DNA from: Pseudomonas izuensis
Lineage (GTDB): Bacteria; Pseudomonadota; Gammaproteobacteria; Pseudomonadales; Pseudomonadaceae
Length of the DNA: 64,000 bases
Reading direction: 5' to 3'
NCBI RefSeq assembly: GCF_009861505.1
Contig: NZ_WTFT01000050.1
Coordinates: 1 to 64,000 of the forward strand
Shown here: positions 1-8,885 of the stretch, piece by piece
Layout of the letters: each line of letters starts with the position of its first letter
Position numbering within the stretch: position 1 is the first letter of the stretch
Made by a program: the position numbers and the translations under genes
Notes under the pieces: model-generated
What the model was told of the DNA's origin: nothing
Seen by the model: the letters and a program-made list of their open reading frames with translations, nothing else
Databases searched by the model: none

Positions 1-119
1 CAGGTAGGGGTTTTGTTTTGCGCGCTAGAAAAGCACGATGTAGCTACGGACAAATTTGCACAGTTATTTTCGATTCAGGACACTAGAATAGGTCCAACTT
101 TTTCGGAGCCAGAGCCTTT

Positions 120-779
120 ATGCCAGATCCGGTTGACACCCCTGGGCTGTCAGAATTACCACTGGACGATTTGGTGGCGTGTCACGAGTGCGACTTGCTG
201 ATGAGCAAGCCCGTGCTCGCCCATGGCGAGAAAGCTCTATGTCCGCGCTGCGGTTACGAGCTCTATGCCCATCGATACAATGTCGTGCAGCGCAGTCTCG
301 CCTTAGTGATTGCGGCACTCTTGTTGTATGTGCCGGCGAACTTTTTACCCATCATGCAGCTCAATCTACTCGGGCAGTCATCACAAGATACTGTCTGGAG
401 CGGTGTTGTCGGTCTTTTCAATTCGGACATGCAAAGCGTTTCCGTGATTGTGTTCCTGTGCAGCATGGGCATCCCGTTGCTCAAACTGCTCTGCCAACTC
501 GTCGTCCTGCTGAGTATCCGTTTTGATATTGGACGCAGCTACGGCTTGCTGCTCTACCGTATTTATCACCATTTGCGAGACTGGGGGATGCTTGAGGTTT
601 ACCTCATGGGCGTACTGGTGGCGATCGTCAAACTGGCCGATATGGCAGCCATGACCGTAGGCCTCGGGCTGGCCTGCTTCATAGGATTGTTATTGGTTCA
701 GGTATTGCTGGAGGTTGTGATGTCGCCTCACCAGATCTGGCAGGCATTATCAGGAGAGGATGTCCATGCGGGCGATTGA
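120..779 (+). CDS. pqiA: PqiA/LetA-type membrane protein, first half-size copy
   Basis: Inner-membrane partner of an MCE-type lipid transport system. The 219-residue protein starts with a zinc-ribbon-like motif (C21-x2-C24 and C41-x2-C44) and then carries four hydrophobic segments, which is one half of the two-module PqiA/LetA architecture known from E. coli (about 420 residues). The stop lies inside the next gene, with a 20-bp overlap, so the two halves are translationally linked. Start taken at ATG 120, where the reading frame enters the conserved cysteine region after a short acidic leader. The exact choice between PqiA and LetA (YebS) as nearest relative cannot be made by eye; the six-domain partner downstream leans towards LetA. 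Confidence 0.85.
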   Translation: MPDPVDTPGLSELPLDDLVACHECDLLMSKPVLAHGEKALCPRCGYELYAHRYNVVQRSLALVIAALLLYVPANFLPIMQLNLLGQSSQDTVWSGVVGLFNSDMQSVSVIVFLCSMGIPLLKLLCQLVVLLSIRFDIGRSYGLLLYRIYHHLRDWGMLEVYLMGVLVAIVKLADMAAMTVGLGLACFIGLLLVQVLLEVVMSPHQIWQALSGEDVHAGD

Positions 780-1389
780 TGCGGGCATTCTGATTTGTAC
801 GGAATGCCATGAGTTGAACAGGCAGGAAGCCGATACCGACGAGCAGGTCTGCACTCGCTGTGGGGCACTGGTCCATGCCCGCCGCCCAAACAGTCTGATA
901 CGCACCTGGGCGTTGCTGATCACCGCGGCGATTCTCTACATACCGGCTAATGTGCTGCCGATCATGACGGTGAGCTCCCTGGGCAAAGGTGATCCGAGCA
1001 CCATTATGTCCGGAGTGATTCAGCTGGTTCAGCACGGCATGTTTCCCATTGCGGCCGTGGTGTTCATCGCCAGTATCCTGGTGCCCACCTTCAAACTGGT
1101 AGGCATCGCACTGTTGTTGTATTCCGTGCAGCGTCGCCAGCCACTCTCGGCCCGGCAGCGCATCTGGATGTACCGCTTTATCGAGTTCATCGGCCGTTGG
1201 TCGATGCTCGATATCTTTGTGATCGCCATCCTGGTGGCGGTCGTGAATTTTGGACGGCTCGCCAGTGTCGAAGCCGATCTGGGTGCCATTGCGTTTGCCA
1301 GTGTGGTGATTTTGACGATGCTTGCCGCAGTAACTTTCGATCCCCGACTGATTTGGGATAACACGGAGTCGGACGACGACCATGACTGA
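760..1389 (+). CDS. pqiA: PqiA/LetA-type membrane protein, second half-size copy
   Basis: Second half-module of the same transporter, 209 residues. It repeats the plan of the gene before it: C13-x2-C16 and C31-x2-C34 zinc ribbon, then about four membrane helices. Both proteins share the phrase YxPAN(F/V)LPIM after the first membrane segment, so they are paralogues. ATG 760 is used here; ATG 766 is an alternative two codons later. The gene overlaps the preceding one by 20 bp and the MCE gene by 8 bp, indicating a single coupled operon. In E. coli both halves are fused into one polypeptide; here they are separate chains that presumably heterodimerise. Confidence 0.85.
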   Translation: MSMRAIDAGILICTECHELNRQEADTDEQVCTRCGALVHARRPNSLIRTWALLITAAILYIPANVLPIMTVSSLGKGDPSTIMSGVIQLVQHGMFPIAAVVFIASILVPTFKLVGIALLLYSVQRRQPLSARQRIWMYRFIEFIGRWSMLDIFVIAILVAVVNFGRLASVEADLGAIAFASVVILTMLAAVTFDPRLIWDNTESDDDHD

Positions 1390-3685
1390 TTTGCCTGTAG
1401 CGAAAACCCGACCGGCCTCGAACTGGTCTGCCATCTGGGTGTTGCCCCTGATCGCGTTGATCATCGGCGGCTGGCTTGGCTGGCGTGCATACAACGAGAC
1501 CGGCATCGAAATTCAAGTGCGCTTCGAAAGCGGCGAAGGCATTCAGGCCAACAAGACCGAAGTGGTCTACAAAGGCATGTCAGTTGGCAAGGTGAAGGCG
1601 CTCAAGTTGGATGACGAAGGCGCCTCCAAAGGTGTGATTGCGACCATCGAAATGAACAAGGATGTGGAGCAGTACCTACGCACCAGCACGCGTTTCTGGC
1701 TGGTCAAGCCGAGCGTGAGCCTGGCCGGTATCACGGGGCTGGAGACGCTGGTCTCGGGCAACTACGTGGCGATCAGTCCGGGCGAAGGCGAGCCTACCCG
1801 CAAGTTCAAAGCGCTCGCTCAAGAACCTCCACTGTCCGACGCCCAGCCCGGTCTGCACCTGACGATCAAAGCCGATCGACTGGGTTCGCTCAACCGTGGC
1901 AGCCCGGTGTTCTACAAGCAAATCAAGGTCGGCCAGATCAAGAGCTACGTGCTGTCCGAGGACCAAAGCACTGTTGAGCTCAAGGTGTTCATCGAGCCGA
2001 CCTACGCCAAATTGGTGCGCAAGCACACGCGTTTCTGGAACGCCAGCGGCATCAGCATCGATGCCAATCTGTCAGGCGTGAAAGTCCGCAGTGAGTCCCT
2101 GGCGAGTATCGTTGCCGGGGGTATTGCGTTCGCCACACCGGAAAACCGCAAGGACAGTCCGCCCACCGACCCGAGCCTGCCGTTCCGACTTTACGAAGAC
2201 TTCGATGCGGCCGCCGCCGGGATCAAGGTCAAGGTCAAGCTCAGTGACTTCGAAGGCTTGCAGGCTGGTCGCACACCGGTGATGTACAAAGGCATCCAGG
2301 TGGGTACGCTCAAGGCGCTCAAGATCGACCCGGATCTATCCGCCGCCAGTGCGGAGTTGACGCTGGACCCGCTGGCCGAAGACTACCTGGTCGAGGGCAC
2401 CCAGTTCTGGGTGGTCAAACCTTCGATCTCCCTTGCCGGCATTACGGGTCTTGAGGCGCTGGTCAAAGGTAACTACATCGCCGTGCGTCCCGGAGACAAA
2501 GGCGCAGCGCCGCAACGGGAATTCGTGGCACGGCCCAAGGCGCCACCGTTGGATCTGCGCTCGCCGGGCCTGCACCTGGTGTTGTTCACCGAAAACCTCG
2601 GCTCGTTGGAGGTCGGCAGCCCGGTTCTCTACAAGCAGGTCAAGGTGGGCTCGGTTCAGAGCTATCAGTTTTCGCGCAAGAGAAACCAATTGGTCATCGG
2701 TGTTCACATCGAGAAGGAATACGAAAACCTGGTCAACGCCTCGACACGGTTTTGGAACGCCAGCGGCATCACGCTGACAGGTGGGCTGACCGGCGGGATT
2801 CAAGTCAAGAGTGAGTCGTTGCAAAGCCTGATGGCGGGTGGCATTGCTTTCGAGACACCAGAAGCCAAGGCACCCTTGCAAAAGCGCATTCCTCGTTTCC
2901 GGTTGTTCGCCAGCCATGAAGACGCCACACAAAAAGGCGCAGTGATCACGATCAAGGTTGATCGCGCTGACGGCTTGCGCGCCGGAACGCCGATTCGCTT
3001 CAAGGGGTTGGATGTCGGCAAGATTGAAAACGTGGATCTCAGCGATGACTTGCAATCGGTACTGCTGACAGCACGCATCACTGAAGTGCCTGAGCGTATT
3101 GCGCGGGTCGGCAGCGAGTTCTGGGTGGTCAAGCCGGAGTTGGGGCTGATCAAGACGTCGAACCTTGAGACATTGGTGACCGGGCAATACATCGAAGTGC
3201 AGCCCGCATCGAAGAACCTGGGGCCGCAGAAGAACTTTGTCGCGCTGGCCAATCCTCCAGAAGCTGCAAAACAGGAAGCCGGGTTGAGCCTGGTCTTGAG
3301 CGCTCCCCGCCGGGGCTCACTGAAGGCCGGGGTGCCGGTAACCTATCGCGAAATCACCGTGGGCAAGGTGACCGGATATGAGCTGGGCCAGACCGCGGAC
3401 CGGGTGTTGATCCGCATTTTGATCGAACCGAAATATGCGCCCCTGGTGCGTAGCGGTACCCGCTTCTGGAACACCAGTGGTTTTGACTTTGATGTCGGCC
3501 TGTTCAAGGGCGCGACGATGCGTACCGAATCGCTGGAAACCATGATTCAGGGCGGCGTAGCGTTTGCCACACCGGACGGCGATCGCATGGGCAGTGCGGC
3601 ACGGCCGGAGCAGACGTTCCCGTTGTTCGACAAGTTCGAAGAGGAATGGCTGACCTGGGCGCCGAAGATCTCCCTGGGTAAATAG
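1382..3685 (+). CDS. pqiB: MCE-domain intermembrane lipid transport protein (PqiB/LetB family, six MCE domains)
   Basis: Periplasm-spanning tube-forming protein predicted to carry lipids between inner and outer membranes. Residues 18-36 form a single N-terminal membrane anchor. Six MCE (MlaD-like) domains follow at about 41-136, 157-253, 279-371, 396-493, 519-608 and 633-733. Odd domains carry a YKG or FKG motif before VGK/VGT, even ones YKQ or YRE, so the protein looks like a two-domain unit repeated three times. E. coli PqiB has three MCE domains and LetB (YebT) seven, so this 767-residue form is intermediate and closer to LetB in size. No pqiC-like lipoprotein gene follows; a REP doublet and a hairpin come next. 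Confidence 0.9.
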   Translation: MTDLPVAKTRPASNWSAIWVLPLIALIIGGWLGWRAYNETGIEIQVRFESGEGIQANKTEVVYKGMSVGKVKALKLDDEGASKGVIATIEMNKDVEQYLRTSTRFWLVKPSVSLAGITGLETLVSGNYVAISPGEGEPTRKFKALAQEPPLSDAQPGLHLTIKADRLGSLNRGSPVFYKQIKVGQIKSYVLSEDQSTVELKVFIEPTYAKLVRKHTRFWNASGISIDANLSGVKVRSESLASIVAGGIAFATPENRKDSPPTDPSLPFRLYEDFDAAAAGIKVKVKLSDFEGLQAGRTPVMYKGIQVGTLKALKIDPDLSAASAELTLDPLAEDYLVEGTQFWVVKPSISLAGITGLEALVKGNYIAVRPGDKGAAPQREFVARPKAPPLDLRSPGLHLVLFTENLGSLEVGSPVLYKQVKVGSVQSYQFSRKRNQLVIGVHIEKEYENLVNASTRFWNASGITLTGGLTGGIQVKSESLQSLMAGGIAFETPEAKAPLQKRIPRFRLFASHEDATQKGAVITIKVDRADGLRAGTPIRFKGLDVGKIENVDLSDDLQSVLLTARITEVPERIARVGSEFWVVKPELGLIKTSNLETLVTGQYIEVQPASKNLGPQKNFVALANPPEAAKQEAGLSLVLSAPRRGSLKAGVPVTYREITVGKVTGYELGQTADRVLIRILIEPKYAPLVRSGTRFWNTSGFDFDVGLFKGATMRTESLETMIQGGVAFATPDGDRMGSAARPEQTFPLFDKFEEEWLTWAPKISLGK

Positions 3686-3715
3686 CCGGACATTGAGGCT
3701 GTCTGTGACGACGCC

Positions 3716-3805
3716 TTCGCGGGCAAGCCAGCTCCCACAGTGATCTGGGTGAATCACAGTCTTGTGATCAACCTGGAACCCTGTGGGAGCGAGCTTGCCC
3801 GCGAA
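3716..3805. repeat. REP doublet (REPIN-like), CGCGGGCAAG type
   Basis: Two inverted arms, 3716-3740 and 3781-3805, match except for two positions. Each contains GCGGGCAAGC and GCTCCCACAG or its complement. It lies between two convergent operons. Confidence 0.85.
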
Positions 3806-3837
3806 TGGGCCATTCAACTCACTGAAAATCTAAAGCC

Positions 3838-3882
3838 CACAAAAAAGGCCGCGATCCCTATTGGATCGCGGCCTTTTTGTTG
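3838..3882. terminator. Bidirectional rho-independent terminator
   Basis: A perfect stem built on GGCCGCGATCC and its complement with a five-base loop, an A tract on the left and a T tract on the right. It can end both the MCE operon (plus strand) and mksFEB (minus strand), which converge here. It also shows that nothing follows mksB in its operon. Confidence 0.9.
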
Positions 3883-3899
3883 CCATCAACTAAAGCCAA

Positions 3900-6740
3900 T
3901 CAAACCGCATCCAGCTCCGGTTCGTCCGCTTCGACATTGACCGTCGCCTTCACCAGGTCGTGACGACGAATGTACTTCCAGTCTGCTTCGTCGATGTAGA
4001 TGCCGGCCGGGCCGCTGCCGCCTTCCAGGTCGATGGCGACACTGGCGCAGACTTGCGGCTTCACACTGGCCAGGATCGGCACGAAGCCCAGTTGAAGACT
4101 GGTTTCCAGCAGGGCTGCCTGGTTCTTTTCGTCGATGTCCGCCGCTTCGTCGAGGTAGTACGGCAAGCGCACACGCCCGGCCAGGTCGCGATCCATCAAG
4201 TGCAGCAACAAGTACATGTTGGTCAGTGCCTTGATGGTCATGGTGGTGCCGTTGGACGCCGCGCCATCAATGTCGGTATGGATCACCGGCTGACCGTTGA
4301 CCTTGGTGATCTCGAACGCCAGTTCGAACAAGTCCTTGAGGCCGAGCTGGTTGTGGTTGGCGGCCACCAGCCGCGCCAGATATTCCTTGGCCTCTTCGTT
4401 CTTGTTGTCCTGCTCCGCGCTCTGACTCAGGTCGAACACCGACAGGGTTTCGCCTTCCTCGTACTGGCCGGCGCTGTGGATGATCTGGTCGATGTGCTTG
4501 AGCGCTTCCTTGTTCGGTGCAAGGACGATGCGGAAACTCTGCAGGTTGGACACCTGACGCTTGTTGATCTCGCGGTTGAACAGCGCCAGTTGGTGTTCGA
4601 GGCTGTCGTAGTCGCTGCGGATGTTGCGCAGGGTCCGGGCGATGTCGGTCACGGCCGCACGACGGGCCTTGCCCAGGGTCAGGGCTTCATCGGTACGGTG
4701 TGCGTAAGCGTTGATCAGCAGTTGCAGGCGACGCTCCATGTCGTCTTCGCTGTCGAACTTGGCTACGCCCTTGAGGCGCACCTGTACGTACAGCGCTTCG
4801 ATCTGGCCGTCGGCACGCAGCAGGCCTTGCCAGCTGTCCTGATAGTCGTTGAGCAGCGGCAGCAGGTTGTCCATGGAGTCGTCGACCGGGTCCATGAACG
4901 GCGTGCCGAACGGCAGGTCCGCCGGCAGCAGTTGACGGCGGCGCAGGGCGTCGTCGAGGGTGCGTTGCTTGGCTTCCATGTCGGCGATCTGCCGGCCGAC
5001 CAGTTGCAGTTTGGCCGACAGTTGCTGGACGCGCTCGGTGAACGCATCGCTGGAACGCTTCAATTCTTCCTGCGCGGCTTCGATCTGCGCTAATTGTTCC
5101 AGCTTGTCGCCTTCCTCGGCGCTCAATGTTTGCGTGCGACGGAAATCCTCCAGCGCCTTCTGTGCATCCAGCACTTGTTGGTACAGCGCTTCAGTCTGGG
5201 TCTTGCTCGCGGCGCGGTCGGCGGCGACGGCTTGCTGGGTTTTCAGTTGCTTGAGTTCTTTGTCCAGACGCTCTTTCTGATCGCGCAACGCCGCACGATC
5301 AGCCAAGGCTTGCAGGGCTGGCGGTTCGATGTGCGAGAGGTCGATGGACAGGCCCGGCACTTCGAAGCGCTCGCCCTTGAAGCCGTCGAGAATCAGCTCC
5401 ACGGATTTGACCCAGTCGCCGTTGTCGTCCAGCGCGATGCCATGCTCGCCCAGGGGCAGGCTGAACAGCGCGCTGTTGAACAGGCGCATCAGGCGCTCGA
5501 CGTCCTGCTGCGAGAACTCTTCGCGCAAACGGGCATAGCTGTTGTTGTCGGCGTGATCGAGTTGCTGCTTGACCGACTTCAGGCGTTTTTCCAAGTCCCG
5601 CAGGCGCTCTTCGAGGTCTTCGGCGCTGAACTGGCGCGACTGGGCCAAGGCACCGGCCAGTTCATCGTGGGCGTCCTTGGCGGCAAGCAGTTGTTGCTCC
5701 AGCACCTTGACGTCATCGACCAGGGCGAAACGATGCTTGAGCACCGACAACTCGCCGAGCCAGCGCTGAATGCCGGTGATTTCCCGCTCCAGGCGCATCA
5801 GTTCCTGGGTGCCGCCACGCTGATCGTTTTGCAGGTCGTCCTGCTCGCGACGGTAGTGTTCGGCCTGAATGGTCAGCTCTTCCTTGCGTGCACTGGCGTA
5901 GTCTGACCAGGTGCCGAGCAGCGAGTCGAGCAGCGGCGACAGGCGATGCAGCTTGCCGCGCAGTACGTCACGTTGCTTCACGCCGTTGGCCAGTGCTTCG
6001 ACCAATGGGCCGGCAGCGACCAGCGAGTTGTAGTCCTGCTCCATGCGTCGTACGTCACGGAAGGCTTCTTCGCACGCGGCGATGTAATCCACGCTACCGG
6101 AACGCAGGCTGTGCTCGAACGCATCGAGGAACAGCTGCTTGAGTTTGGCTGCGGTGATCTCGCGCATGTGCAACAGGTTGATGAACAACGCGCGGAAGGT
6201 TTTCAGGCTCTGTTCGCTGGTGGAGCGCAGCGGGATCAGCGTCAGGTCCAGCGGAATCGAGGTGTGACCACCGACCAGCAGGCGGCGTAGTTCGTCCGGC
6301 TTCAGTTCATAGGCTTTCAGGCCTTCGCGTTCGAGATTGGTGAACAACTCTTTCTGGCGCAGGCAGGTGTCGTTTTTCTGGTAGTGGGCCAGGTCCAGTT
6401 TGCCGGCGTAGGCAAAGAACTGGTGACCGAAGCCGCCGCCGGGGCCGCGACCGACCACGCCGATCACGTGTGGGCCGTGAGGCAGCGAGACCTCCACCAG
6501 GATGTAGCTGGTGTCCGAGGCAAAGTAGAAACGCCGGGATTGCTCCAGGCTGTACTTGCCGAAGCTCATGTCCGACATGCGTGCCAGGATCGGGAACTGC
6601 AAGGCGTTGATCGAAGCGGATTTACCGAGGTTGTTCGCGCCGTAGACCGACAGTGGTTCTTCAAGCGGGAACAGGCCGAGGCTGTAGCCGGCGGTGTTCA
6701 ATAGGGCAAAGCGGCGGATGCCGTAGCGTTCCTTGCTCAT
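3900..6740 (-). CDS. mksB: MksB, SMC-like ATPase of the MksBEF condensin
   Basis: SMC/MukB-like ATPase that compacts and segregates chromosomal DNA with MksE and MksF. The 946-residue chain has Walker A GANNLGKS at 34-41, a long charged coiled-coil middle (about 270-700), an ABC signature region around SNGT at 829-832 and Walker B/D-loop YYLDEAADID at 861-870. It is much shorter than MukB (about 1,490 residues), as expected for Mks proteins with short arms. Last gene of mksF-mksE-mksB, overlapping mksE by 4 bp. No TOPRIM gene (mksG/jetD) follows, so this is a chromosome-maintenance set and not a complete Wadjet plasmid-defence locus. Confidence 0.93.
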   Translation of the reverse strand: MSKERYGIRRFALLNTAGYSLGLFPLEEPLSVYGANNLGKSASINALQFPILARMSDMSFGKYSLEQSRRFYFASDTSYILVEVSLPHGPHVIGVVGRGPGGGFGHQFFAYAGKLDLAHYQKNDTCLRQKELFTNLEREGLKAYELKPDELRRLLVGGHTSIPLDLTLIPLRSTSEQSLKTFRALFINLLHMREITAAKLKQLFLDAFEHSLRSGSVDYIAACEEAFRDVRRMEQDYNSLVAAGPLVEALANGVKQRDVLRGKLHRLSPLLDSLLGTWSDYASARKEELTIQAEHYRREQDDLQNDQRGGTQELMRLEREITGIQRWLGELSVLKHRFALVDDVKVLEQQLLAAKDAHDELAGALAQSRQFSAEDLEERLRDLEKRLKSVKQQLDHADNNSYARLREEFSQQDVERLMRLFNSALFSLPLGEHGIALDDNGDWVKSVELILDGFKGERFEVPGLSIDLSHIEPPALQALADRAALRDQKERLDKELKQLKTQQAVAADRAASKTQTEALYQQVLDAQKALEDFRRTQTLSAEEGDKLEQLAQIEAAQEELKRSSDAFTERVQQLSAKLQLVGRQIADMEAKQRTLDDALRRRQLLPADLPFGTPFMDPVDDSMDNLLPLLNDYQDSWQGLLRADGQIEALYVQVRLKGVAKFDSEDDMERRLQLLINAYAHRTDEALTLGKARRAAVTDIARTLRNIRSDYDSLEHQLALFNREINKRQVSNLQSFRIVLAPNKEALKHIDQIIHSAGQYEEGETLSVFDLSQSAEQDNKNEEAKEYLARLVAANHNQLGLKDLFELAFEITKVNGQPVIHTDIDGAASNGTTMTIKALTNMYLLLHLMDRDLAGRVRLPYYLDEAADIDEKNQAALLETSLQLGFVPILASVKPQVCASVAIDLEGGSGPAGIYIDEADWKYIRRHDLVKATVNVEADEPELDAV

Positions 6741-7438
6741 GCGTCGAGCTCCTGTTCTTCGGCAATGGCACGGGCCAGGGCGTCTTCTTCGCTTTCACCT
6801 TCAAATTCACTCAGGTCCAGCGGGTCGTCGGTCTGCAGCAGTTTTTCGTCGCTGTCCTCGTCGATCAGCACCGGCGCCGGTAGCGGCAAGACGCTGTGCA
6901 GGCTGGCGGCGAGGTCGCGGTCCTGCTGAACCGACAGGCAGACATCGAGGAAGCGGTGCATCGGCGGCAGGAAGCGGTAGACGCCGTTTTCCTCGCTGGC
7001 AAAACCGAGCTGGGTCATGCGGCGCATGATCTTTTCTTCCAACTCATCCTGGGTCTGCACTTCGGCCTGGATGAACAGGTCGCGGTACTTTTCCAGCAGC
7101 GACGGCAACTCATCGCGACCAAGGCTGCCACCGTCCAGCACTGCAATTGGGTCGCGGCCCTGGTCGGCCAGATGCTCGACGAGGATGAAGGTGAACAGTG
7201 CCAGGCGCTGGGCAGTTTTGTTCACTGCGGCCGCAGCGAGGTCCGGCACGAAGTAGTAGAAACCACGGGTGTCGCATACCAGTTCAAAGCCCAAGGCTTT
7301 GAACAACGTGCGGTATTGGTCCTGAAAGTTCGACAACTGTGCGTACAGCTCCGGATCACGGCGGCTGACGTGGTAACCCTTGAACAGCTCGCGAAAGATC
7401 GGTGCCAGCTGGGACAGTTCGGATAGATCAAGATGCAT
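6737..7438 (-). CDS. mksE: MksE, condensin subunit
   Basis: Winged-helix (kite-type) accessory subunit of the MksBEF condensin. I prefer ATG 7438, which gives a protein opening MHLDLSELSQLAP (233 residues) and an 11-bp overlap with mksF; the frame is open back to 7471, which would add 11 residues. The body has the compact alpha-helical character of the family and the C-terminus (after about 200) is very acidic, with runs of D and E. Middle gene of the operon, overlapping mksB by 4 bp. Assignment rests on size, position and recognised sequence style. Confidence 0.88.
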   Translation of the reverse strand: MHLDLSELSQLAPIFRELFKGYHVSRRDPELYAQLSNFQDQYRTLFKALGFELVCDTRGFYYFVPDLAAAAVNKTAQRLALFTFILVEHLADQGRDPIAVLDGGSLGRDELPSLLEKYRDLFIQAEVQTQDELEEKIMRRMTQLGFASEENGVYRFLPPMHRFLDVCLSVQQDRDLAASLHSVLPLPAPVLIDEDSDEKLLQTDDPLDLSEFEGESEEDALARAIAEEQELDA

Positions 7439-8705
7439 GTGGTGTGCTCGCAGAATTCTCGGTGGCGTCATCGCCGGCCGAGAGCAGGGCGAAGGAGCGC
7501 AGGCTGACCTGGTGCTCGTGTGTGAAGTAGTCGCGACGTTCCAGGCGCTCGCGCTTGAAGCGTTTTTCCCGGGACAGGCGCGAGAACCAGTACAGCAATT
7601 CGTCGGTGGCGCCGTCCGGCTCCTGTTCCAGCAGCCAGGTCATCAGGTCTGGCATCGGCAGGGCGTCTTCGCAACGGTCGAGCATCTCCCGCACCGTGCG
7701 TGGCGCGCGCGGGGCTTCGCCTTTCTGGGTCTTGTGGGCCTTGGGGAAGCGTGCCGGTTTCGGTTCGAAACGGGCCAGGGCGTAAACGTAGGCCTCGACC
7801 TGACTGGCACTGCCGAGAAAGGTGCTTTGCGGCCGGGTGAACATGGGCATGGCCGCCTGTGGTACGGCATCGATGCCCTTGCGACGAATCATCGACAGCG
7901 CCAGCGCCGCACCACGAGTCACGGCGTTGTGCCGGCGCGCTTCTTCACGCAGCGGCAGCAGCAGTTCGCGGGCGTGACGCAGGGTCAGTTGGGCGCTGGT
8001 CTGCATCTCAAGGATGCGCGCGTGGGTGCGCAACAGCATGTCGTCATCGACCAGATGGCCGAGGCGCTGTTGTTCGCTGAGCATCTTCAGCAGTACCGTT
8101 TCGACCTTGCGCACGCCTTGCTCGAAGGCGCCGTCGGCGTTGACCAGGTCAATCATCGGTTCGACGTATTCATCCCAGGTCGCCAACACTTCAGCGTAAC
8201 GCTGGCGCAAGGGGATCTGCCGGTCGCTGGTCTTGGCCCGTTCGGCCACGGCCACCAGCGCCTGTTCGTCATTATCGAGTTTTTTCAGTACGTCACGTAC
8301 GCGCATGTCGAGCAGGCGCAACTGGCGGGCCAGATCGTTGCCGTCGCGGATATCGAACGCGTCCTGGATATAACCGGCCAAGCGCTCGAGATGGCGCAGG
8401 TAGGCTTCGATTTCCAGGCACAGGCCCAAGCGGTGTTCACGGCGCAGATAGGCGAGGAAGTCGTGAATCTGCGCATTGAGCTCGAAACGGTTCGGGCTTT
8501 TCGCCACGGGAACCAGAATGTCGAGGCGAATCCACACGTCAAGCAGGCTGGTGATGTCCTGTGGCGTACTGTCCAGTTGCTGGGCGGCCAACTGTGAACG
8601 CAATTCGTTGAGGCTCAGGGTGCCTTGGTCGAAGTGCTCGCACAGAGGCTCCAGAAGTGCCCAGTGTTCAGCGAGGGCGCGCAAGACGCGCTTGGGTTCG
8701 ATCAT
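7428..8705 (-). CDS. mksF: MksF, kleisin-like condensin subunit
   Basis: Kleisin-type bridging subunit of MksBEF, about 425 residues, mostly helical with many Leu/Arg/Glu heptads. First gene of the operon. ATG 8705 (MIEPKRVLRAL) is preferred; the frame stays open to a GTG at 8771, but the extra 22 residues look like untranslated leader. The promoter must lie in the 180-bp gap shared with the divergent psi gene, which also contains a consensus DnaA box at 8865-8873. Confidence 0.88.
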   Translation of the reverse strand: MIEPKRVLRALAEHWALLEPLCEHFDQGTLSLNELRSQLAAQQLDSTPQDITSLLDVWIRLDILVPVAKSPNRFELNAQIHDFLAYLRREHRLGLCLEIEAYLRHLERLAGYIQDAFDIRDGNDLARQLRLLDMRVRDVLKKLDNDEQALVAVAERAKTSDRQIPLRQRYAEVLATWDEYVEPMIDLVNADGAFEQGVRKVETVLLKMLSEQQRLGHLVDDDMLLRTHARILEMQTSAQLTLRHARELLLPLREEARRHNAVTRGAALALSMIRRKGIDAVPQAAMPMFTRPQSTFLGSASQVEAYVYALARFEPKPARFPKAHKTQKGEAPRAPRTVREMLDRCEDALPMPDLMTWLLEQEPDGATDELLYWFSRLSREKRFKRERLERRDYFTHEHQVSLRSFALLSAGDDATENSASTPHAS

Positions 8706-8864
8706 CGGAATGGCCGGCTGGTTGGCGATTAAAAGCCGCGATTGTACTGCATCACGCAGGATGCGATTCACTCTCGGGACGGGCAGTCGCTTTTCTTTAG
8801 GTCAAGTCTATCGATCAACAGCGGGCGATCTTGAGCGAAGGGCGGTAGAATCTCCGCACTTTAG

Positions 8865-8873
8865 TTATCCACA
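8865..8873 (+). promoter_or_regulatory. Consensus DnaA box in the holD/mksFEB intergenic gap
   Basis: The nine bases TTATCCACA match the strict DnaA-box consensus. It sits 12 bp before the TTG start of the psi gene and about 160 bp before mksF. A TAGAAT element at 8846-8851 just upstream could be the -10 of the psi promoter, which would put the box in the leader. One perfect box somewhere in 64 kb is not rare by chance (I estimate 0.2-0.5), so only the location makes it notable. Confidence 0.45.
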
Positions 8874-8885
8874 AGTGGCTGACCT

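Noticed and set aside
3960..5906. Long plus-strand open frames (up to 377 codons) opposite mksB
   Set aside because: They are antisense to a gene with clear ATPase motifs. Their composition (Gln, Val, His rich) is what a GC-rich coding strand gives when read in reverse.
3900..8705. Mks operon as a Wadjet defence system
   Set aside because: The fourth, TOPRIM nuclease gene is absent; a terminator directly follows mksB.
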